Below, piece after piece: positions 44,646 through 54,507 of a DNA stretch of 64,000 nucleotides. The translations under genes and the position numbers were made by a program. The notes beneath the pieces were generated by a model that saw nothing but the letters and a program-made list of their open reading frames with translations, did not search any database and had not been told where the DNA came from. The DNA is from Kriegella sp965368185. GTDB taxonomy: Bacteria; Bacteroidota; Bacteroidia; Flavobacteriales; Flavobacteriaceae. Each line of letters begins with the position of its first letter. Positions within the stretch are counted from its first letter, which is position 1. Where the stretch lies: positions 1 through 64,000 of the forward strand of contig CBDULZ010000011.1 in the NCBI GenBank assembly GCA_965368185.1. The letters run 5' to 3'.

Positions 44646-47243
44646 ATGGAGCGTCTGAAAATCGAATTACGCGAGAATTGGAAAATTCAATCATCCGATC
44701 AGGTTTCCCATACGGGAAGCATGCTTTCAAAAAACTATTCACTTGCTGAAGGTTGGTTGCCGGCCCAAGTTCCCTCTACCATTTTAGGCTCTTTGGTAGA
44801 CAATAATATATATGAAGATCCTTATTTCGGCGAGAACTTAAAGAACATTTCGACCGAACCGTTTGAAGTTCCGTGGTGGTATACGACCTCTTTTCAAATT
44901 AACGAGGTACATGCCGAATATAATGCCAGTTTGAATTTCGACGGCATAAACTATAAGGCAAATGTTTGGTTGAACGGAAAGCAAATTGCCGATTCTAAAG
45001 CTATAAATGGGGCATTTCGAATTACATCTTTTGATGTTAGTGATTCCATTGTTTCTGGCACTAACGTCTTGGCTATAGAAATAATTCCACCAAAACCAGG
45101 CGACTTCAGTACTGGTTTTGTTGATTGGAACCCCGCTCCACCGGACGGCAATATGGGTATATTCAGACCCGTGACGCTGCACTTATATCAAGGGGTGCAG
45201 ATTAAGAATCCTTTTGTACAATCAAAGGTTGATCTAAAAAATCTAAGTAAGGCGGCACTCACTGTTTCCGCTGAATTAAAAAATACTACCAGTGCACCCA
45301 TTTCAGGTGTTTTAGTCGGTCAAATAGAAAATATACGGTTCGAAAAAAAAGTGGCCATCGCGGCCCATACATCGTTGCACATCGAATACGACCCCATCGA
45401 ATATCCCCAACTCAATTTAGATAACCCCAGGCTTTGGTGGCCAGTTCATTTAGGCGACCCTGATTTATACAAATTAGAAATTTATTTTACCTCGAACGAA
45501 GAAATATCCGACGCCACTGAAATTAAGTTTGGTATACGTGAAGTTGAAGACTATTGGTTAAACGAAATTCATCGTGGCTATAAAATCAATGGCAAAAAAG
45601 TGTTGATAAAAGGTGCCGGATGGACCGACGACCTTTTATTAATGGATACCGACGAGAATATTGAGGCACAGGTAAAGTATGTCAAGCAGATGAATTTGAA
45701 TACGATTCGTTTGGAAGGATTTTGGGGAAAAGACCATAAGCTTTATGACCTATGTGATGAACATGGTATTTTACTCATGGTCGGATGGAGCTGCCACTGG
45801 GAACATGAAATTCATATGGGAGTGCCCGTAAATGAACGCTTCGGAGGTGTTTATAAACCAGAAGACATTGACCACGTGGCCCAAACTTGGGAAGATCAAT
45901 TGATTTGGCTGCGCAACCACCCCAGTATATTTGTCTGGACGGTCGCCAGTGATAAGGTTCCCATTACTGAATTAGAACAAAAATACCTTGACACTTTTGC
46001 GAAGTATGACCCTACCCGCCCCTATTTGAATTCAACGGGTGGTGTCGGAAGCGATCAGCACGTTATTGGCAGCGAAGATGTTATCAGTGAAATTAGCGGA
46101 TCATCAGGTGTAAAGATGTTGGGCCCATACGCCTATACTGCACCGGTGTATTGGTTCACCGACACGAAATTTGGTGGCGCCTATGGTTTTAATACCGAAA
46201 CGGGTCCGGGTGCACAAGTGCCACAACTGGAAAGTTTAAAGAAATTTATTCCCGAAGACAAGCTCTGGCCTATAAGTGATGTTTGGAATTATCATTGTGG
46301 CCGCTACGAGTTTGCCGATTTGAGCCGTTTTATTACGGCCATTAATGAGCGTTATGGAATTCCAAAAAACCTTGAAGAGTTCGATAAGATGGCTCAGGCA
46401 ATGAACTACGAATTGATGCGCCCAATGTTCGAAGCTTTTCAAGTTTTTAAGGAGCGGTCAACGGGTATTGTTCAATGGATGCTGAATGCGGCTTGGCCAA
46501 AAATGTATTGGCAGCTTTACGATTACTACCTTATGCCCACAGCAGCTTTCTATGCCACGCAAAAGGCTTGTGCTCCATTGCATCTTGCATATAATTATGG
46601 CGACCACCATATATATGTGATAAATGACTATTCACATACTATTGAAAATTTACAAGCTAGAATCCGAGTTTACGATATTGAATCGCAACTACTTCTGGAT
46701 AAATCTCTTGATTTTGATGTACTTTCGGATACTTCCAAACCAATATTCAAAATTGATGACATCGAAGGCTTGTCAACAACTTATTTTGTTGATCTTCGGC
46801 TGTCTGATGATACAAGGAAAGAAATAGACGCTAACTTTTACTGGCTGTCGACCAAAGAAGAGGTATTGGACTATGAAGCCGATTTAGGCGAATTTGCTTT
46901 TCATACGCCGAGCAAGGTCTATGCTGATTACTCCTTACTCAACTCCCTTGACAAAGTTGATATCGGAGTGGATTACAATTTTGAAAAAATTGAGGGCAAA
47001 CAACAAATAACGGTCACCATAACAAATGCCGTTAATGCAATTGCCTTTTTGCTCAATCTCAAATTGGTCGACAAAAATACCGGTGAACCTATTTTGCCCG
47101 TTTTTTGGGAAGATAATTTTATAAGTCTCATTCCTGGGGAACAAAGAATACTTCAAGCAACGTTTAAATACGAGGCCCTGGCCGATTTAAAGGTCGAAGC
47201 CTGGAATTCAAATAACATTACTTATGGAAAAATTAGCAATTAA
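44646..47243 (+). CDS. Cytoplasmic GH2 glycosidase, exo-beta-glucosaminidase/endo-beta-mannosidase type
   Basis: An 865-residue GH2 enzyme. The sugar-binding jelly-roll domain covers about residues 10-185 (GFVDWNPAPPDGNMGIFRPV at 157-176), then Ig-like domains and a TIM barrel from about 305. The acid/base position reads VASDK with Asp436 instead of the usual Asn-Glu, and the nucleophile is Glu518 in NTETGPG. This Asp/Glu arrangement is characteristic of exo-beta-D-glucosaminidases (CsxA) and plant-type endo-beta-mannosidases, not of beta-galactosidases. There is no signal peptide, so it acts on imported substrate. It overlaps the following aminotransferase gene by 20 bp, indicating tight coupling. 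The exact sugar is not known; an amino sugar is suggested by both family and neighbours. Confidence 0.9.
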   Translation: MERLKIELRENWKIQSSDQVSHTGSMLSKNYSLAEGWLPAQVPSTILGSLVDNNIYEDPYFGENLKNISTEPFEVPWWYTTSFQINEVHAEYNASLNFDGINYKANVWLNGKQIADSKAINGAFRITSFDVSDSIVSGTNVLAIEIIPPKPGDFSTGFVDWNPAPPDGNMGIFRPVTLHLYQGVQIKNPFVQSKVDLKNLSKAALTVSAELKNTTSAPISGVLVGQIENIRFEKKVAIAAHTSLHIEYDPIEYPQLNLDNPRLWWPVHLGDPDLYKLEIYFTSNEEISDATEIKFGIREVEDYWLNEIHRGYKINGKKVLIKGAGWTDDLLLMDTDENIEAQVKYVKQMNLNTIRLEGFWGKDHKLYDLCDEHGILLMVGWSCHWEHEIHMGVPVNERFGGVYKPEDIDHVAQTWEDQLIWLRNHPSIFVWTVASDKVPITELEQKYLDTFAKYDPTRPYLNSTGGVGSDQHVIGSEDVISEISGSSGVKMLGPYAYTAPVYWFTDTKFGGAYGFNTETGPGAQVPQLESLKKFIPEDKLWPISDVWNYHCGRYEFADLSRFITAINERYGIPKNLEEFDKMAQAMNYELMRPMFEAFQVFKERSTGIVQWMLNAAWPKMYWQLYDYYLMPTAAFYATQKACAPLHLAYNYGDHHIYVINDYSHTIENLQARIRVYDIESQLLLDKSLDFDVLSDTSKPIFKIDDIEGLSTTYFVDLRLSDDTRKEIDANFYWLSTKEEVLDYEADLGEFAFHTPSKVYADYSLLNSLDKVDIGVDYNFEKIEGKQQITVTITNAVNAIAFLLNLKLVDKNTGEPILPVFWEDNFISLIPGEQRILQATFKYEALADLKVEAWNSNNITYGKISN

Positions 47244-48504
47244 AGGCGGAAGTCCATGTCGTGACACAGCCTCACAACCATGGCCAAAATGGCCCGTTTG
47301 GGGCAAAGAAGAAGAAGTGGCGCTTATTGAGGTACTCAATAGCGGAGTTTGGTCGTATAACGGACCAAAGGAGATGGAATTCAACCAATTATTTGCAGAA
47401 TTTACCGGCACCAAATATGCGATTTGTACAGTAAACGGTACAATTACAATGCAACTTGCATTGGAAGCCATGGGCATTGGCGTAGGTGATGAGGTTATAG
47501 TGCCAGGTATTACTTGGCAGGCTACCGCGGCAACCGTAATTGATGTTAATGCAACTCCGATTTTGGTTGATGTACTTGAAGATACCTGGTGTATTGATCC
47601 GGCCGCTATCGAAAAAGCAATTACGCCAAAAACAAAAGCAATTATTCCGGTACATCTATATGGTGCATTTGCCGATATGGATGCCATTATGGAAATCGCT
47701 AAAAAACACAATCTATATGTAATTGAAGATTGTGCCCATAAACATGGCGGTGAATGGAAAGGTAAAAAGGCCGGCAGCATAGGTGATGTTGGCAGTTTTA
47801 GTTTTCAATTGTCAAAACATTTAACTGCCGGTGAAGGTGGATCCATGACAACAGATGATGCCGAGTTAGCTGAAAAATTAGATGCACTAAGAAATGTAGG
47901 TCGCAGACCCGAAGGCGATTCCTTGATAGGAGCTGATAAAGGGATAGGAGATTATGGCGATGATGGTAATTTCATTCAATCTGGAAACTTTCGAATTACG
48001 GAATTTCAAGCGGCCATGCTGATTGAAGGTTTAAAGAGATTGCCGGAACAAAATGCAAATAGAGATGCCAATGGTGCTTATTTAAATAGCCTAATAAAAG
48101 AATTACCCGGAGTAACTCCTTTGAAAAGGGATGACCGGGAAACGAAAAAGGCATATTTCAATTTTGCATTCCGGTATGATCAAAGTAAGTTTAATAATTT
48201 ACCTATTGCAAAATTTAGAGCTGCATTAGAAGCAGAGTTGGGCATTATAGTAGACGCATGTTATGAGCCTTTAAATAATTGTTCACTTTATGTTCCGCAC
48301 ACCAAACCAGCGCGACACAGACTAAATGAAAATTATTGGGCGGCGATAGACCCTGCCCGCTTTTCGCTACCTGTCTGCACCCGTATTTTTGAAAAAGAGT
48401 CTGTTTGTTTACACCACAAAATTCTGATGGGTACCAAAGCTGATATGGACTTGATTGCTCGAGCCATTCGAAAAGTATATGATAATGCCCAATCCCTATT
48501 TTAG
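47224..48504 (+). CDS. DegT/DnrJ/EryC1/StrS aminotransferase, AHBA-synthase-like
   Basis: A 426-residue PLP enzyme. PLP-binding features are the TVNGTITMQLAL loop, EDCAHKHG with the ring-stacking Asp/His pair, and Lys198 in QLSKHLTAGEGG as the Schiff-base lysine. The N-terminal WPKWPVWGKEE, VIVPGITW, IPVHLYGAFADMDAI and the C-terminal VCLHHKILMG resemble the 3-amino-5-hydroxybenzoate synthase (RifK) and scyllo-inosose aminotransferase branch rather than nucleotide-sugar aminotransferases. It would transfer an amino group to or from a keto sugar or cyclitol. It overlaps the GH2 gene by 20 bp and is followed by an oxidoreductase that could make or consume the keto form. Confidence 0.9.
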   Translation: MEKLAIKGGSPCRDTASQPWPKWPVWGKEEEVALIEVLNSGVWSYNGPKEMEFNQLFAEFTGTKYAICTVNGTITMQLALEAMGIGVGDEVIVPGITWQATAATVIDVNATPILVDVLEDTWCIDPAAIEKAITPKTKAIIPVHLYGAFADMDAIMEIAKKHNLYVIEDCAHKHGGEWKGKKAGSIGDVGSFSFQLSKHLTAGEGGSMTTDDAELAEKLDALRNVGRRPEGDSLIGADKGIGDYGDDGNFIQSGNFRITEFQAAMLIEGLKRLPEQNANRDANGAYLNSLIKELPGVTPLKRDDRETKKAYFNFAFRYDQSKFNNLPIAKFRAALEAELGIIVDACYEPLNNCSLYVPHTKPARHRLNENYWAAIDPARFSLPVCTRIFEKESVCLHHKILMGTKADMDLIARAIRKVYDNAQSLF

Positions 48505-48528
48505 AGCCCATTTTAACAAGAATACCCT

Positions 48529-49536
48529 ATGAATACTATTAAAATAGCGCTTGTCGGAGTCGGGTATATTGCAGACTACCATGCCCGTGGATTGCAAACT
48601 ATTCCGAATGTTGAAATTGTTTGTGTTGTTTCCAAACATATCGAAAGTGCCAAGAAATTTGCTGTTAAATATGGCATTCAGGAAGCTTATACCGATATTT
48701 CCAAAATAATCGAGGACAACGAAATCAACGGTGTCATCATTAGTACGCCCAATCAATTTCATGCGCCTTATGCTATTTCATTTTTAGAAAGTGGGAAGGA
48801 CGTTTTCCTTGAGAAACCCATGGGAATGAACCCGGAAGAAGGACGGCAAATTGATGCCGCGGCCATGGCAAATAATCGACTGGTAATGGTCGGTCATATG
48901 TGGCGTTTTGATATCGACACCAATTACATCAAAGATGCTATCGACGAAGGAAAACTAGGCAAAATTTTTAAGACGAAAGGCTACGGCATACACGAAAACT
49001 GGGGACCCGAAGGGTGGTTTACCAATAAAGAATTGGCCGGAGGCGGTGCACTAGCCGATATGGGCGTTCATGCCATTGACACCGTAAGATATTTGCTGGG
49101 AGACCCAAAACCCGTTAAGGTTTATGCTAGAATTTCCACACAATTTGGCGACTATGATGTAGATGACACCGGTATTATCGTTATCACTTGGGACAACGGT
49201 GTAGAAAGTATTATAGAAAGTGGATGGTGGCACCCACATATGGATGGACCCGAAGCAAGTACGGGATTATCTGGAACGAAGGGCTATGCCAGTCTGTTCC
49301 CCACTTTTTTGAAACTAAAGAAAGGTGTAGAGGCTTTCGAAAAGGTTGTACCAGATCTTCCAGAGCGGGAAGATCACTGTGATCAAATAATATATACCCG
49401 ACAAATGGAACATTTTGTAAATTGCATCAAAACACGAACCTCCCCAATACCGGGTATATTGGAAGGTCAAATTGTATTGGATATTGTAAATGCGGCCTAT
49501 ACATCCTCCGAAACTGGGGAAGCCGTTAATCTTTGA
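48529..49536 (+). CDS. Cytoplasmic Gfo/Idh/MocA oxidoreductase
   Basis: A 335-residue NAD(P)-dependent sugar or cyclitol dehydrogenase. The Rossmann motif is GVGYIA (residues 10-15), the EKP motif is at 95-97, and VGHMWRFD plus GGGALADMGVHAIDTVRYLLG carry the catalytic-domain His/Asp residues. Unlike the oxidoreductase at 1676-3160 it has no export signal. Enzymes of this class include inositol dehydrogenase, RifL and the glucose-6-phosphate 3-dehydrogenase NtdC. It lies 24 bp after the aminotransferase and 4 bp before the ROK kinase, so it probably forms or reduces the keto sugar used in transamination. Confidence 0.9.
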   Translation: MNTIKIALVGVGYIADYHARGLQTIPNVEIVCVVSKHIESAKKFAVKYGIQEAYTDISKIIEDNEINGVIISTPNQFHAPYAISFLESGKDVFLEKPMGMNPEEGRQIDAAAMANNRLVMVGHMWRFDIDTNYIKDAIDEGKLGKIFKTKGYGIHENWGPEGWFTNKELAGGGALADMGVHAIDTVRYLLGDPKPVKVYARISTQFGDYDVDDTGIIVITWDNGVESIIESGWWHPHMDGPEASTGLSGTKGYASLFPTFLKLKKGVEAFEKVVPDLPEREDHCDQIIYTRQMEHFVNCIKTRTSPIPGILEGQIVLDIVNAAYTSSETGEAVNL

Positions 49537-49540
49537 GCAA

Positions 49541-50479
49541 ATGACAATCAATAGAAATCTAAAATATGCGGTTGGCGTTGATCTTGGGGGTACTTTCGTT
49601 AAAGTTGCCCTTATCTCGGAGTTAGGCGATATTCATTTTAAAAATATGTTGCCAATAGGCGGCGATGCCACTAAGAATATCATTCTAGATACGATAGAAA
49701 AAATTATTCAAATTACCATTGACCAAGCCGTGAACCACTCCTTAAACGTCATAGGTATTGGTATCGGAACCCCGGGGATTATCTATGAAGGTGTGCTTTA
49801 TGGAGGTGCAGATAATCTAAATGGGTGGGAAAATATTGACCTAGCCACGTATTATTCGAAGATTTTCAACCTTCCCGTTAAGGTTGACAATGATGCAAAT
49901 TTGATGGGCTTAGGGGAATTCCATTACGGCGCAGCAAAAGGGTGTACCGATGTCGTTTTCCTAACGGTCGGTACCGGTATCGGAGGTGCCATTATTGCAA
50001 ACGGGGCCTTATATGGCGGCTTTAAAAACAGGGGTACCGAACTGGGGCATATCGTCGTAGAGCATAATGGGCCGCCATGTAATTGCGGGGGGCAAGGTTG
50101 CCTTGAACAATATGCTTCAACTACAGCATTGATTCAACGTTATGCAGCCCTATCGGGAATGAATATTAAAGACCTCAATGGATATTATATTGTTGAAAAA
50201 TACCATGAAAACGAAGAACATGCCGGCAAATGCCTGCAAGAACAGACTAATTATTTGGGACATGGAATTGCATCTTTTATAAATGTTTTCGCACCACAAA
50301 AGGTTGTTATCGGTGGTGGAATTTCCGATGCAGGCCAATTCTATATTGACATGGTTGGCGCTGCTGCAACTAAATACATGATGTCAGATTGCGGAGGACA
50401 CACTGAAATTGTCGGCGCAAAACTTGGAAATACCGCGGGTAGTCTGGGCGCCGCTGCGTTGATACTTAAAAATACGTAA
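49541..50479 (+). CDS. ROK-family sugar kinase with zinc motif
   Basis: A 312-residue kinase. The ATG at 49541 is chosen because it follows the previous stop by 4 bp; an in-frame ATG at 49490 would overlap the upstream gene by 47 bp. The ATP loop is GVDLGGTF, the catalytic Asp is in DNDANLMGLGEFHYG, and the zinc site GHIV...CNCGGQGCLEQYAS is complete. No DNA-binding domain is present. It ends the seven-gene SSS/GH2 operon. Glucokinase, N-acyl-mannosamine kinase and kanosamine 6-kinase (RifN) all belong here. With the adjacent aminotransferase and dehydrogenase, an amino-sugar kinase is a reasonable guess. Confidence 0.92.
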   Translation: MTINRNLKYAVGVDLGGTFVKVALISELGDIHFKNMLPIGGDATKNIILDTIEKIIQITIDQAVNHSLNVIGIGIGTPGIIYEGVLYGGADNLNGWENIDLATYYSKIFNLPVKVDNDANLMGLGEFHYGAAKGCTDVVFLTVGTGIGGAIIANGALYGGFKNRGTELGHIVVEHNGPPCNCGGQGCLEQYASTTALIQRYAALSGMNIKDLNGYYIVEKYHENEEHAGKCLQEQTNYLGHGIASFINVFAPQKVVIGGGISDAGQFYIDMVGAAATKYMMSDCGGHTEIVGAKLGNTAGSLGAAALILKNT

Positions 50480-50571
50480 CTTTATTAACCCATCTAGTTA
50501 AGCTTAAATTATATGTACACGGTCAGCCATGTGTTTTCCGCTGCACGGAATCGCTTTCAATTCTCATTTTT

Positions 50572-53500
50572 TTATTGAAAAAGCTCCCTTACCTTTTCAA
50601 AATCGGGGTGCGTAATTCCGTTCTCCTCCAGAGCGTCGAGATCTTCTAGAAACAGCTCGTTCGACATTCTGTTGTGATCTATGAAAACTTTGTCTTTCCA
50701 ATCCAAATAAACTTGCTCGGCCTTGTCCCACTGGCCGCTTAACAGATAGCTCAAGGCTATGTTCGTGTGTACTCCTGTTTTGGTCGCATCCAGTTCCAAG
50801 GTCCTTTTTGCCGATTCCATGGCATCCTCATAGTCATTGGCAAATAACGCGTACCAACTGCGTCGGTACCAAAAGCTGGGATCTTGGCTATTATACCCTC
50901 CAATCTTATTTAATATCTTATACGAATTTGTATAATCGTTATTATATCTATGATAAGCCGAGAGTTGTTTGCTAAAATCGTTAATCAAATTACTATCAGC
51001 CACAGATTTGGGCCGAAAACCGGCAACTAAATTTGCCATTGCCTCATTGTTCAACACAATTTGCAGGCTGTCTTTGCCAGAGAAATTCGAATTTAATAAT
51101 TCGTTTGCATAGTCAATTGCAATTTGACCATTCACCGTATCTTCTAAATAATGATTTAAAGCATATCTATTCAATATGGATTTGCGGGCGTTTTTCGGGA
51201 TTGTATCCCTCTCAAACACCATTTCGAATTTTCTAAGTTGTAATAAAAAATAATTATCGAATAATAGGCGTTGAAATGAAGCGGACACAGTACTTTGGAA
51301 ATCCGATTTTAGAATCAACATATTAAAAAGATCATCTATTTCATTCAGCGATTTCCTCAATCCCTTTTTGTAATTATCATCTTCTGGGAAAAGATTTTTT
51401 TTAGGCAAACTTGATAAATAATGAAAGACCACCCCAGATAGCTCTTCGGTCCCCGTTGAAGAATCGATATTATAAATATTTTCAGCATTTACTTTGATAT
51501 CTTCATCCATTCCCCTTTGATAAAATTCAAAAGGACTAATTTTCATTGGAAAATCAATATTTCTAGGTTCTGCCATTTTCCAAACGGAAAGTCTTTTGGT
51601 AAGGTCTGAGGTGAACATGTACTCCCCCGAATTTGAAAAATCTACAAATTTAATGGGGAAATCATTGCCACGAAGGATTGAACCTCTTTCACCAGTTTCA
51701 ATGTTCCACAACATGGCCAAATTGTCTTCGCTGCCAGTTAATAACTCGGTGTTATTTGGTGAAATTTTCATACAGTTTATGGTTCCAGTATGTCCGGTCA
51801 GAATATATTCAGGTTCTCTATTAAAAATTGAACCCGAAAAAGCGTCTTTTCCTTGGTTATCAAATTTCCAAACGTCGATCGTAAAATCTTCCTTGCTAGC
51901 TATTATGTGCCGATTCGAATTGTCGATAACAATTGAATTAATCGGTAGGTCTTGAGCATCTTTGTTGATAAAGGCCGCAACAAGTTCTCCTTTAGTATCA
52001 TCAGTTGAAGGATCGAAACGAATTATTTTTATCAGTCCGTTAGGATATGTTGCTACAAAATGCTGATTGTCCGGAAAAAAATACCCCTGCGCATTCCGAG
52101 CAATTTGCCATTCCAGACCATTATAATTATCCTTCAGCAACAATGAATCTCGAAGTATGCTGTCCAATGGTTGCAGTATATCATGAATCTCGGCCGCTTT
52201 TTGTTGGGTATTCAAATTAAAAATCTCATTTCCTATAAATACATATTTCCCATTTTCAGAGAGTTTAACGTTGCCGGCAACCCTATTATGACTTGCCCAT
52301 CCACCATACTCGTCGTTAAGTTTATACTTTAGAAGTTCATTATTATTAGCGTCCCTTATCGACAAAAATCCATAGGGGGAACCAGAAGAATAAACGATAT
52401 AATAATGTTTACCAGCTCCATTCAGTGCTCTTAAAACCCTGTCATTACCTAAGTAACTTGAAATAAGTACTTGTTTTTCCCTAGGCAATTCATTTCTAGA
52501 TCTTAAAACTCCTTTTTCAAGATTCCATTTTGAAATAAATGACCCTTCATTTATTGAAACAGTACCATCTGCCTCATAATCTATTGAAGTCAATGAGTCC
52601 GATAGCAAGGGTACGTTTGCGAGGAGGTAAGAATTATCAGTTTTAAAAGTCTTTAGGAAGTCATTTAACTTGTCGGCATTTTTTTGGCCCGTTGCCTCAA
52701 ACCATTTTACCACATTGTAACTTAGCGTAGGATTCGATCTTTTAAGCGTTTCAAAAATTGATAGAATACGTTGGTTTTCTACATTGGCTTTGGCATTGAA
52801 TACGATACCTACCAGAACCCAACCTGCAATAAGCAAAATAAACCCTGTAATTGATGTTATAATCAGTTTTCTCCGCTTCTTCTTAGCATCATTAAAGTAC
52901 TTTAGCTCCCTTTCGGTTCTATTCTTTTCGCTTGCTTCCAAAAAATCGATATTCTTTTTAAAATCGGTTTCGGGATTCTTGCTGTCGTAATATCGTTTTG
53001 CCCAAACAGGGCCAATGCAGTTCGTTTCCTTCCAATAAAGCAAATCGTTCAGTAAATTATCGCTTCCAATATGGTTATCCTCTCTCCTTTCATTCAATTG
53101 AAGGTACCGCTTTCCACTTTCGGCCTCCTCCTTCATCCACCCGTCCTTCTTTTTTGAACTTTTTAACAGGTCCCAATTCCGCATCAAACTCTCATGCGAA
53201 ATATCGATGACCAAATGATCCTTAAGATCTGTGCCTATGGGAGGCATGAGCAATGAAGTATCCTCTCCGCGGAAAGCATCGATCACTTCATTGACCTCAG
53301 TTTTAGTTGCCTTGAGAGGCTCTTCTTTGGCTATGGCGTGCAACGTATATAAGGATGTGGGGTTTCTGCCTCCTTTGTTACCATCGGAAAGATCTGTTAG
53401 ACGTTGAAAGATCAATTTAGCAATTTCCTGCTTTCTGCTAAGCCCCTTTTCGCCATGTTCGCCGTTCTTCAAACGATCATAAATGGAGGTGGCATGATTG

Positions 53501-54495
53501 GAGAGTGCCTTGGCCATGGCGCCTATTTTTTTATAGTCGTCTATCGATAATTTTCTTTCCCCTTCGGGGCGCGACATCGCCTCGTTGTAGGTACGCATCA
53601 AGGCATGCTGTAAGACCGGCAATTGATACATGTCGTCGCCGACTTCATGAATCAACAGATTTACCAACGGTCTTTCTATTTTTTGACCTACCACCGACAG
53701 TGGACCTTCAATGGCATCTTCAATGTTTTCCGGTGTTAATCGGGGCACCATATATTGCCCCTTATTAATAGCCTCGGGCAAGTTGCGGAACACGGCGCAG
53801 TCGCCCAAAAATTCAGAGCGCATGGTGATGATAACGTAAACCGGGGAACGGGGCAGGCCGCTTGCGGTTAAAAGAAGGTTCACAAATCTTTTGTTGGCCA
53901 CCTTGGTTGCGGGTTTTTTGTCATAAAAGCGAAACAGTTCCTCGAACTGATCGATTACGATAAGTGTCTTTTCATAGATATCGTTAAACTTTTCGAGCAC
54001 TTCTAACAGACCGTACGAACTTGCAGTCAAGGTGTTGTAAATAGTTTCATTGAGCTCTTGTTCGCTTTCTTTTAAGGTGGAATCTGCGAGTTTTTTTGTC
54101 CTTGTCAAGGCAGCTGCAAGGTTTTGGATTGGACTGTTCCCAGGCCTGCAGATAACAATACGCCAGTTGCTACATCGTTTTTGTAATTTACCGGCATGCA
54201 GGTCCGGAATTAGGCCCGCACGAATCAACGAGGATTTCCCACTACCCGAAGCTCCCAAAATGGCCAAAAAATTGGATCGGTTCAATAGCAGGTCAAGAAT
54301 GTCTCGTGCGAGACCCTCGCGCCCGAAAAAGAAATGAGCCTCTGAGGCTCGAAAAGGCCTTAAACCAGGAAACGGTCGATCCTTTTCCAATTCTTCATTC
54401 TTTTCGTCGAGTTTTTGAGCTTTACATTGAATCTCTAAATAATACTCATCTACCTGATAGTTTTTTTTGTCCATATGTATAGGTCCGGTTATCAT
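50572..54495 (-). CDS. nSTAND1-type ATPase with transmembrane helix, WD40-like and TPR-like regions
   Basis: A 1307-residue STAND-class protein. The nSTAND1 entry motif PFPGLRPFRASEAHFFFGRE (41-60) precedes Walker A GASGSGKS (81-88), Walker B LIVIDQFEELF (178-188) and a winged-helix-like part with IDISHESLMRNW (430-441). A basic stretch KKKRRK and one hydrophobic helix (543-567) follow. The remainder has WD40-like repeats, clearest at ILTGHTGTINCMKISPNN and its Trp-ended strands (898-973), and TPR-like repeats at about 1190-1280. The positive-inside rule would put the ATPase in the cytoplasm and the repeat sensor outside it. It starts 12 bp after the TIR gene. A role in defence or stress signalling is inferred. 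Start could be codon 1 or codon 8. Confidence 0.88.
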   Translation of the reverse strand: MITGPIHMDKKNYQVDEYYLEIQCKAQKLDEKNEELEKDRPFPGLRPFRASEAHFFFGREGLARDILDLLLNRSNFLAILGASGSGKSSLIRAGLIPDLHAGKLQKRCSNWRIVICRPGNSPIQNLAAALTRTKKLADSTLKESEQELNETIYNTLTASSYGLLEVLEKFNDIYEKTLIVIDQFEELFRFYDKKPATKVANKRFVNLLLTASGLPRSPVYVIITMRSEFLGDCAVFRNLPEAINKGQYMVPRLTPENIEDAIEGPLSVVGQKIERPLVNLLIHEVGDDMYQLPVLQHALMRTYNEAMSRPEGERKLSIDDYKKIGAMAKALSNHATSIYDRLKNGEHGEKGLSRKQEIAKLIFQRLTDLSDGNKGGRNPTSLYTLHAIAKEEPLKATKTEVNEVIDAFRGEDTSLLMPPIGTDLKDHLVIDISHESLMRNWDLLKSSKKKDGWMKEEAESGKRYLQLNERREDNHIGSDNLLNDLLYWKETNCIGPVWAKRYYDSKNPETDFKKNIDFLEASEKNRTERELKYFNDAKKKRRKLIITSITGFILLIAGWVLVGIVFNAKANVENQRILSIFETLKRSNPTLSYNVVKWFEATGQKNADKLNDFLKTFKTDNSYLLANVPLLSDSLTSIDYEADGTVSINEGSFISKWNLEKGVLRSRNELPREKQVLISSYLGNDRVLRALNGAGKHYYIVYSSGSPYGFLSIRDANNNELLKYKLNDEYGGWASHNRVAGNVKLSENGKYVFIGNEIFNLNTQQKAAEIHDILQPLDSILRDSLLLKDNYNGLEWQIARNAQGYFFPDNQHFVATYPNGLIKIIRFDPSTDDTKGELVAAFINKDAQDLPINSIVIDNSNRHIIASKEDFTIDVWKFDNQGKDAFSGSIFNREPEYILTGHTGTINCMKISPNNTELLTGSEDNLAMLWNIETGERGSILRGNDFPIKFVDFSNSGEYMFTSDLTKRLSVWKMAEPRNIDFPMKISPFEFYQRGMDEDIKVNAENIYNIDSSTGTEELSGVVFHYLSSLPKKNLFPEDDNYKKGLRKSLNEIDDLFNMLILKSDFQSTVSASFQRLLFDNYFLLQLRKFEMVFERDTIPKNARKSILNRYALNHYLEDTVNGQIAIDYANELLNSNFSGKDSLQIVLNNEAMANLVAGFRPKSVADSNLINDFSKQLSAYHRYNNDYTNSYKILNKIGGYNSQDPSFWYRRSWYALFANDYEDAMESAKRTLELDATKTGVHTNIALSYLLSGQWDKAEQVYLDWKDKVFIDHNRMSNELFLEDLDALEENGITHPDFEKVRELFQ

Positions 54496-54507
54496 GTCGT
54501 CGATAGG

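Noticed and set aside
49490..49540. Upstream in-frame ATG for the second ROK kinase
   Set aside because: It would overlap the preceding oxidoreductase by 47 bp and add residues not found before the GVDLGGT loop; ATG at 49541 fits the operon spacing.
50516..50540. Possible terminator hairpin after the second ROK kinase
   Set aside because: Only about four good pairs and a wobble; too weak to call.
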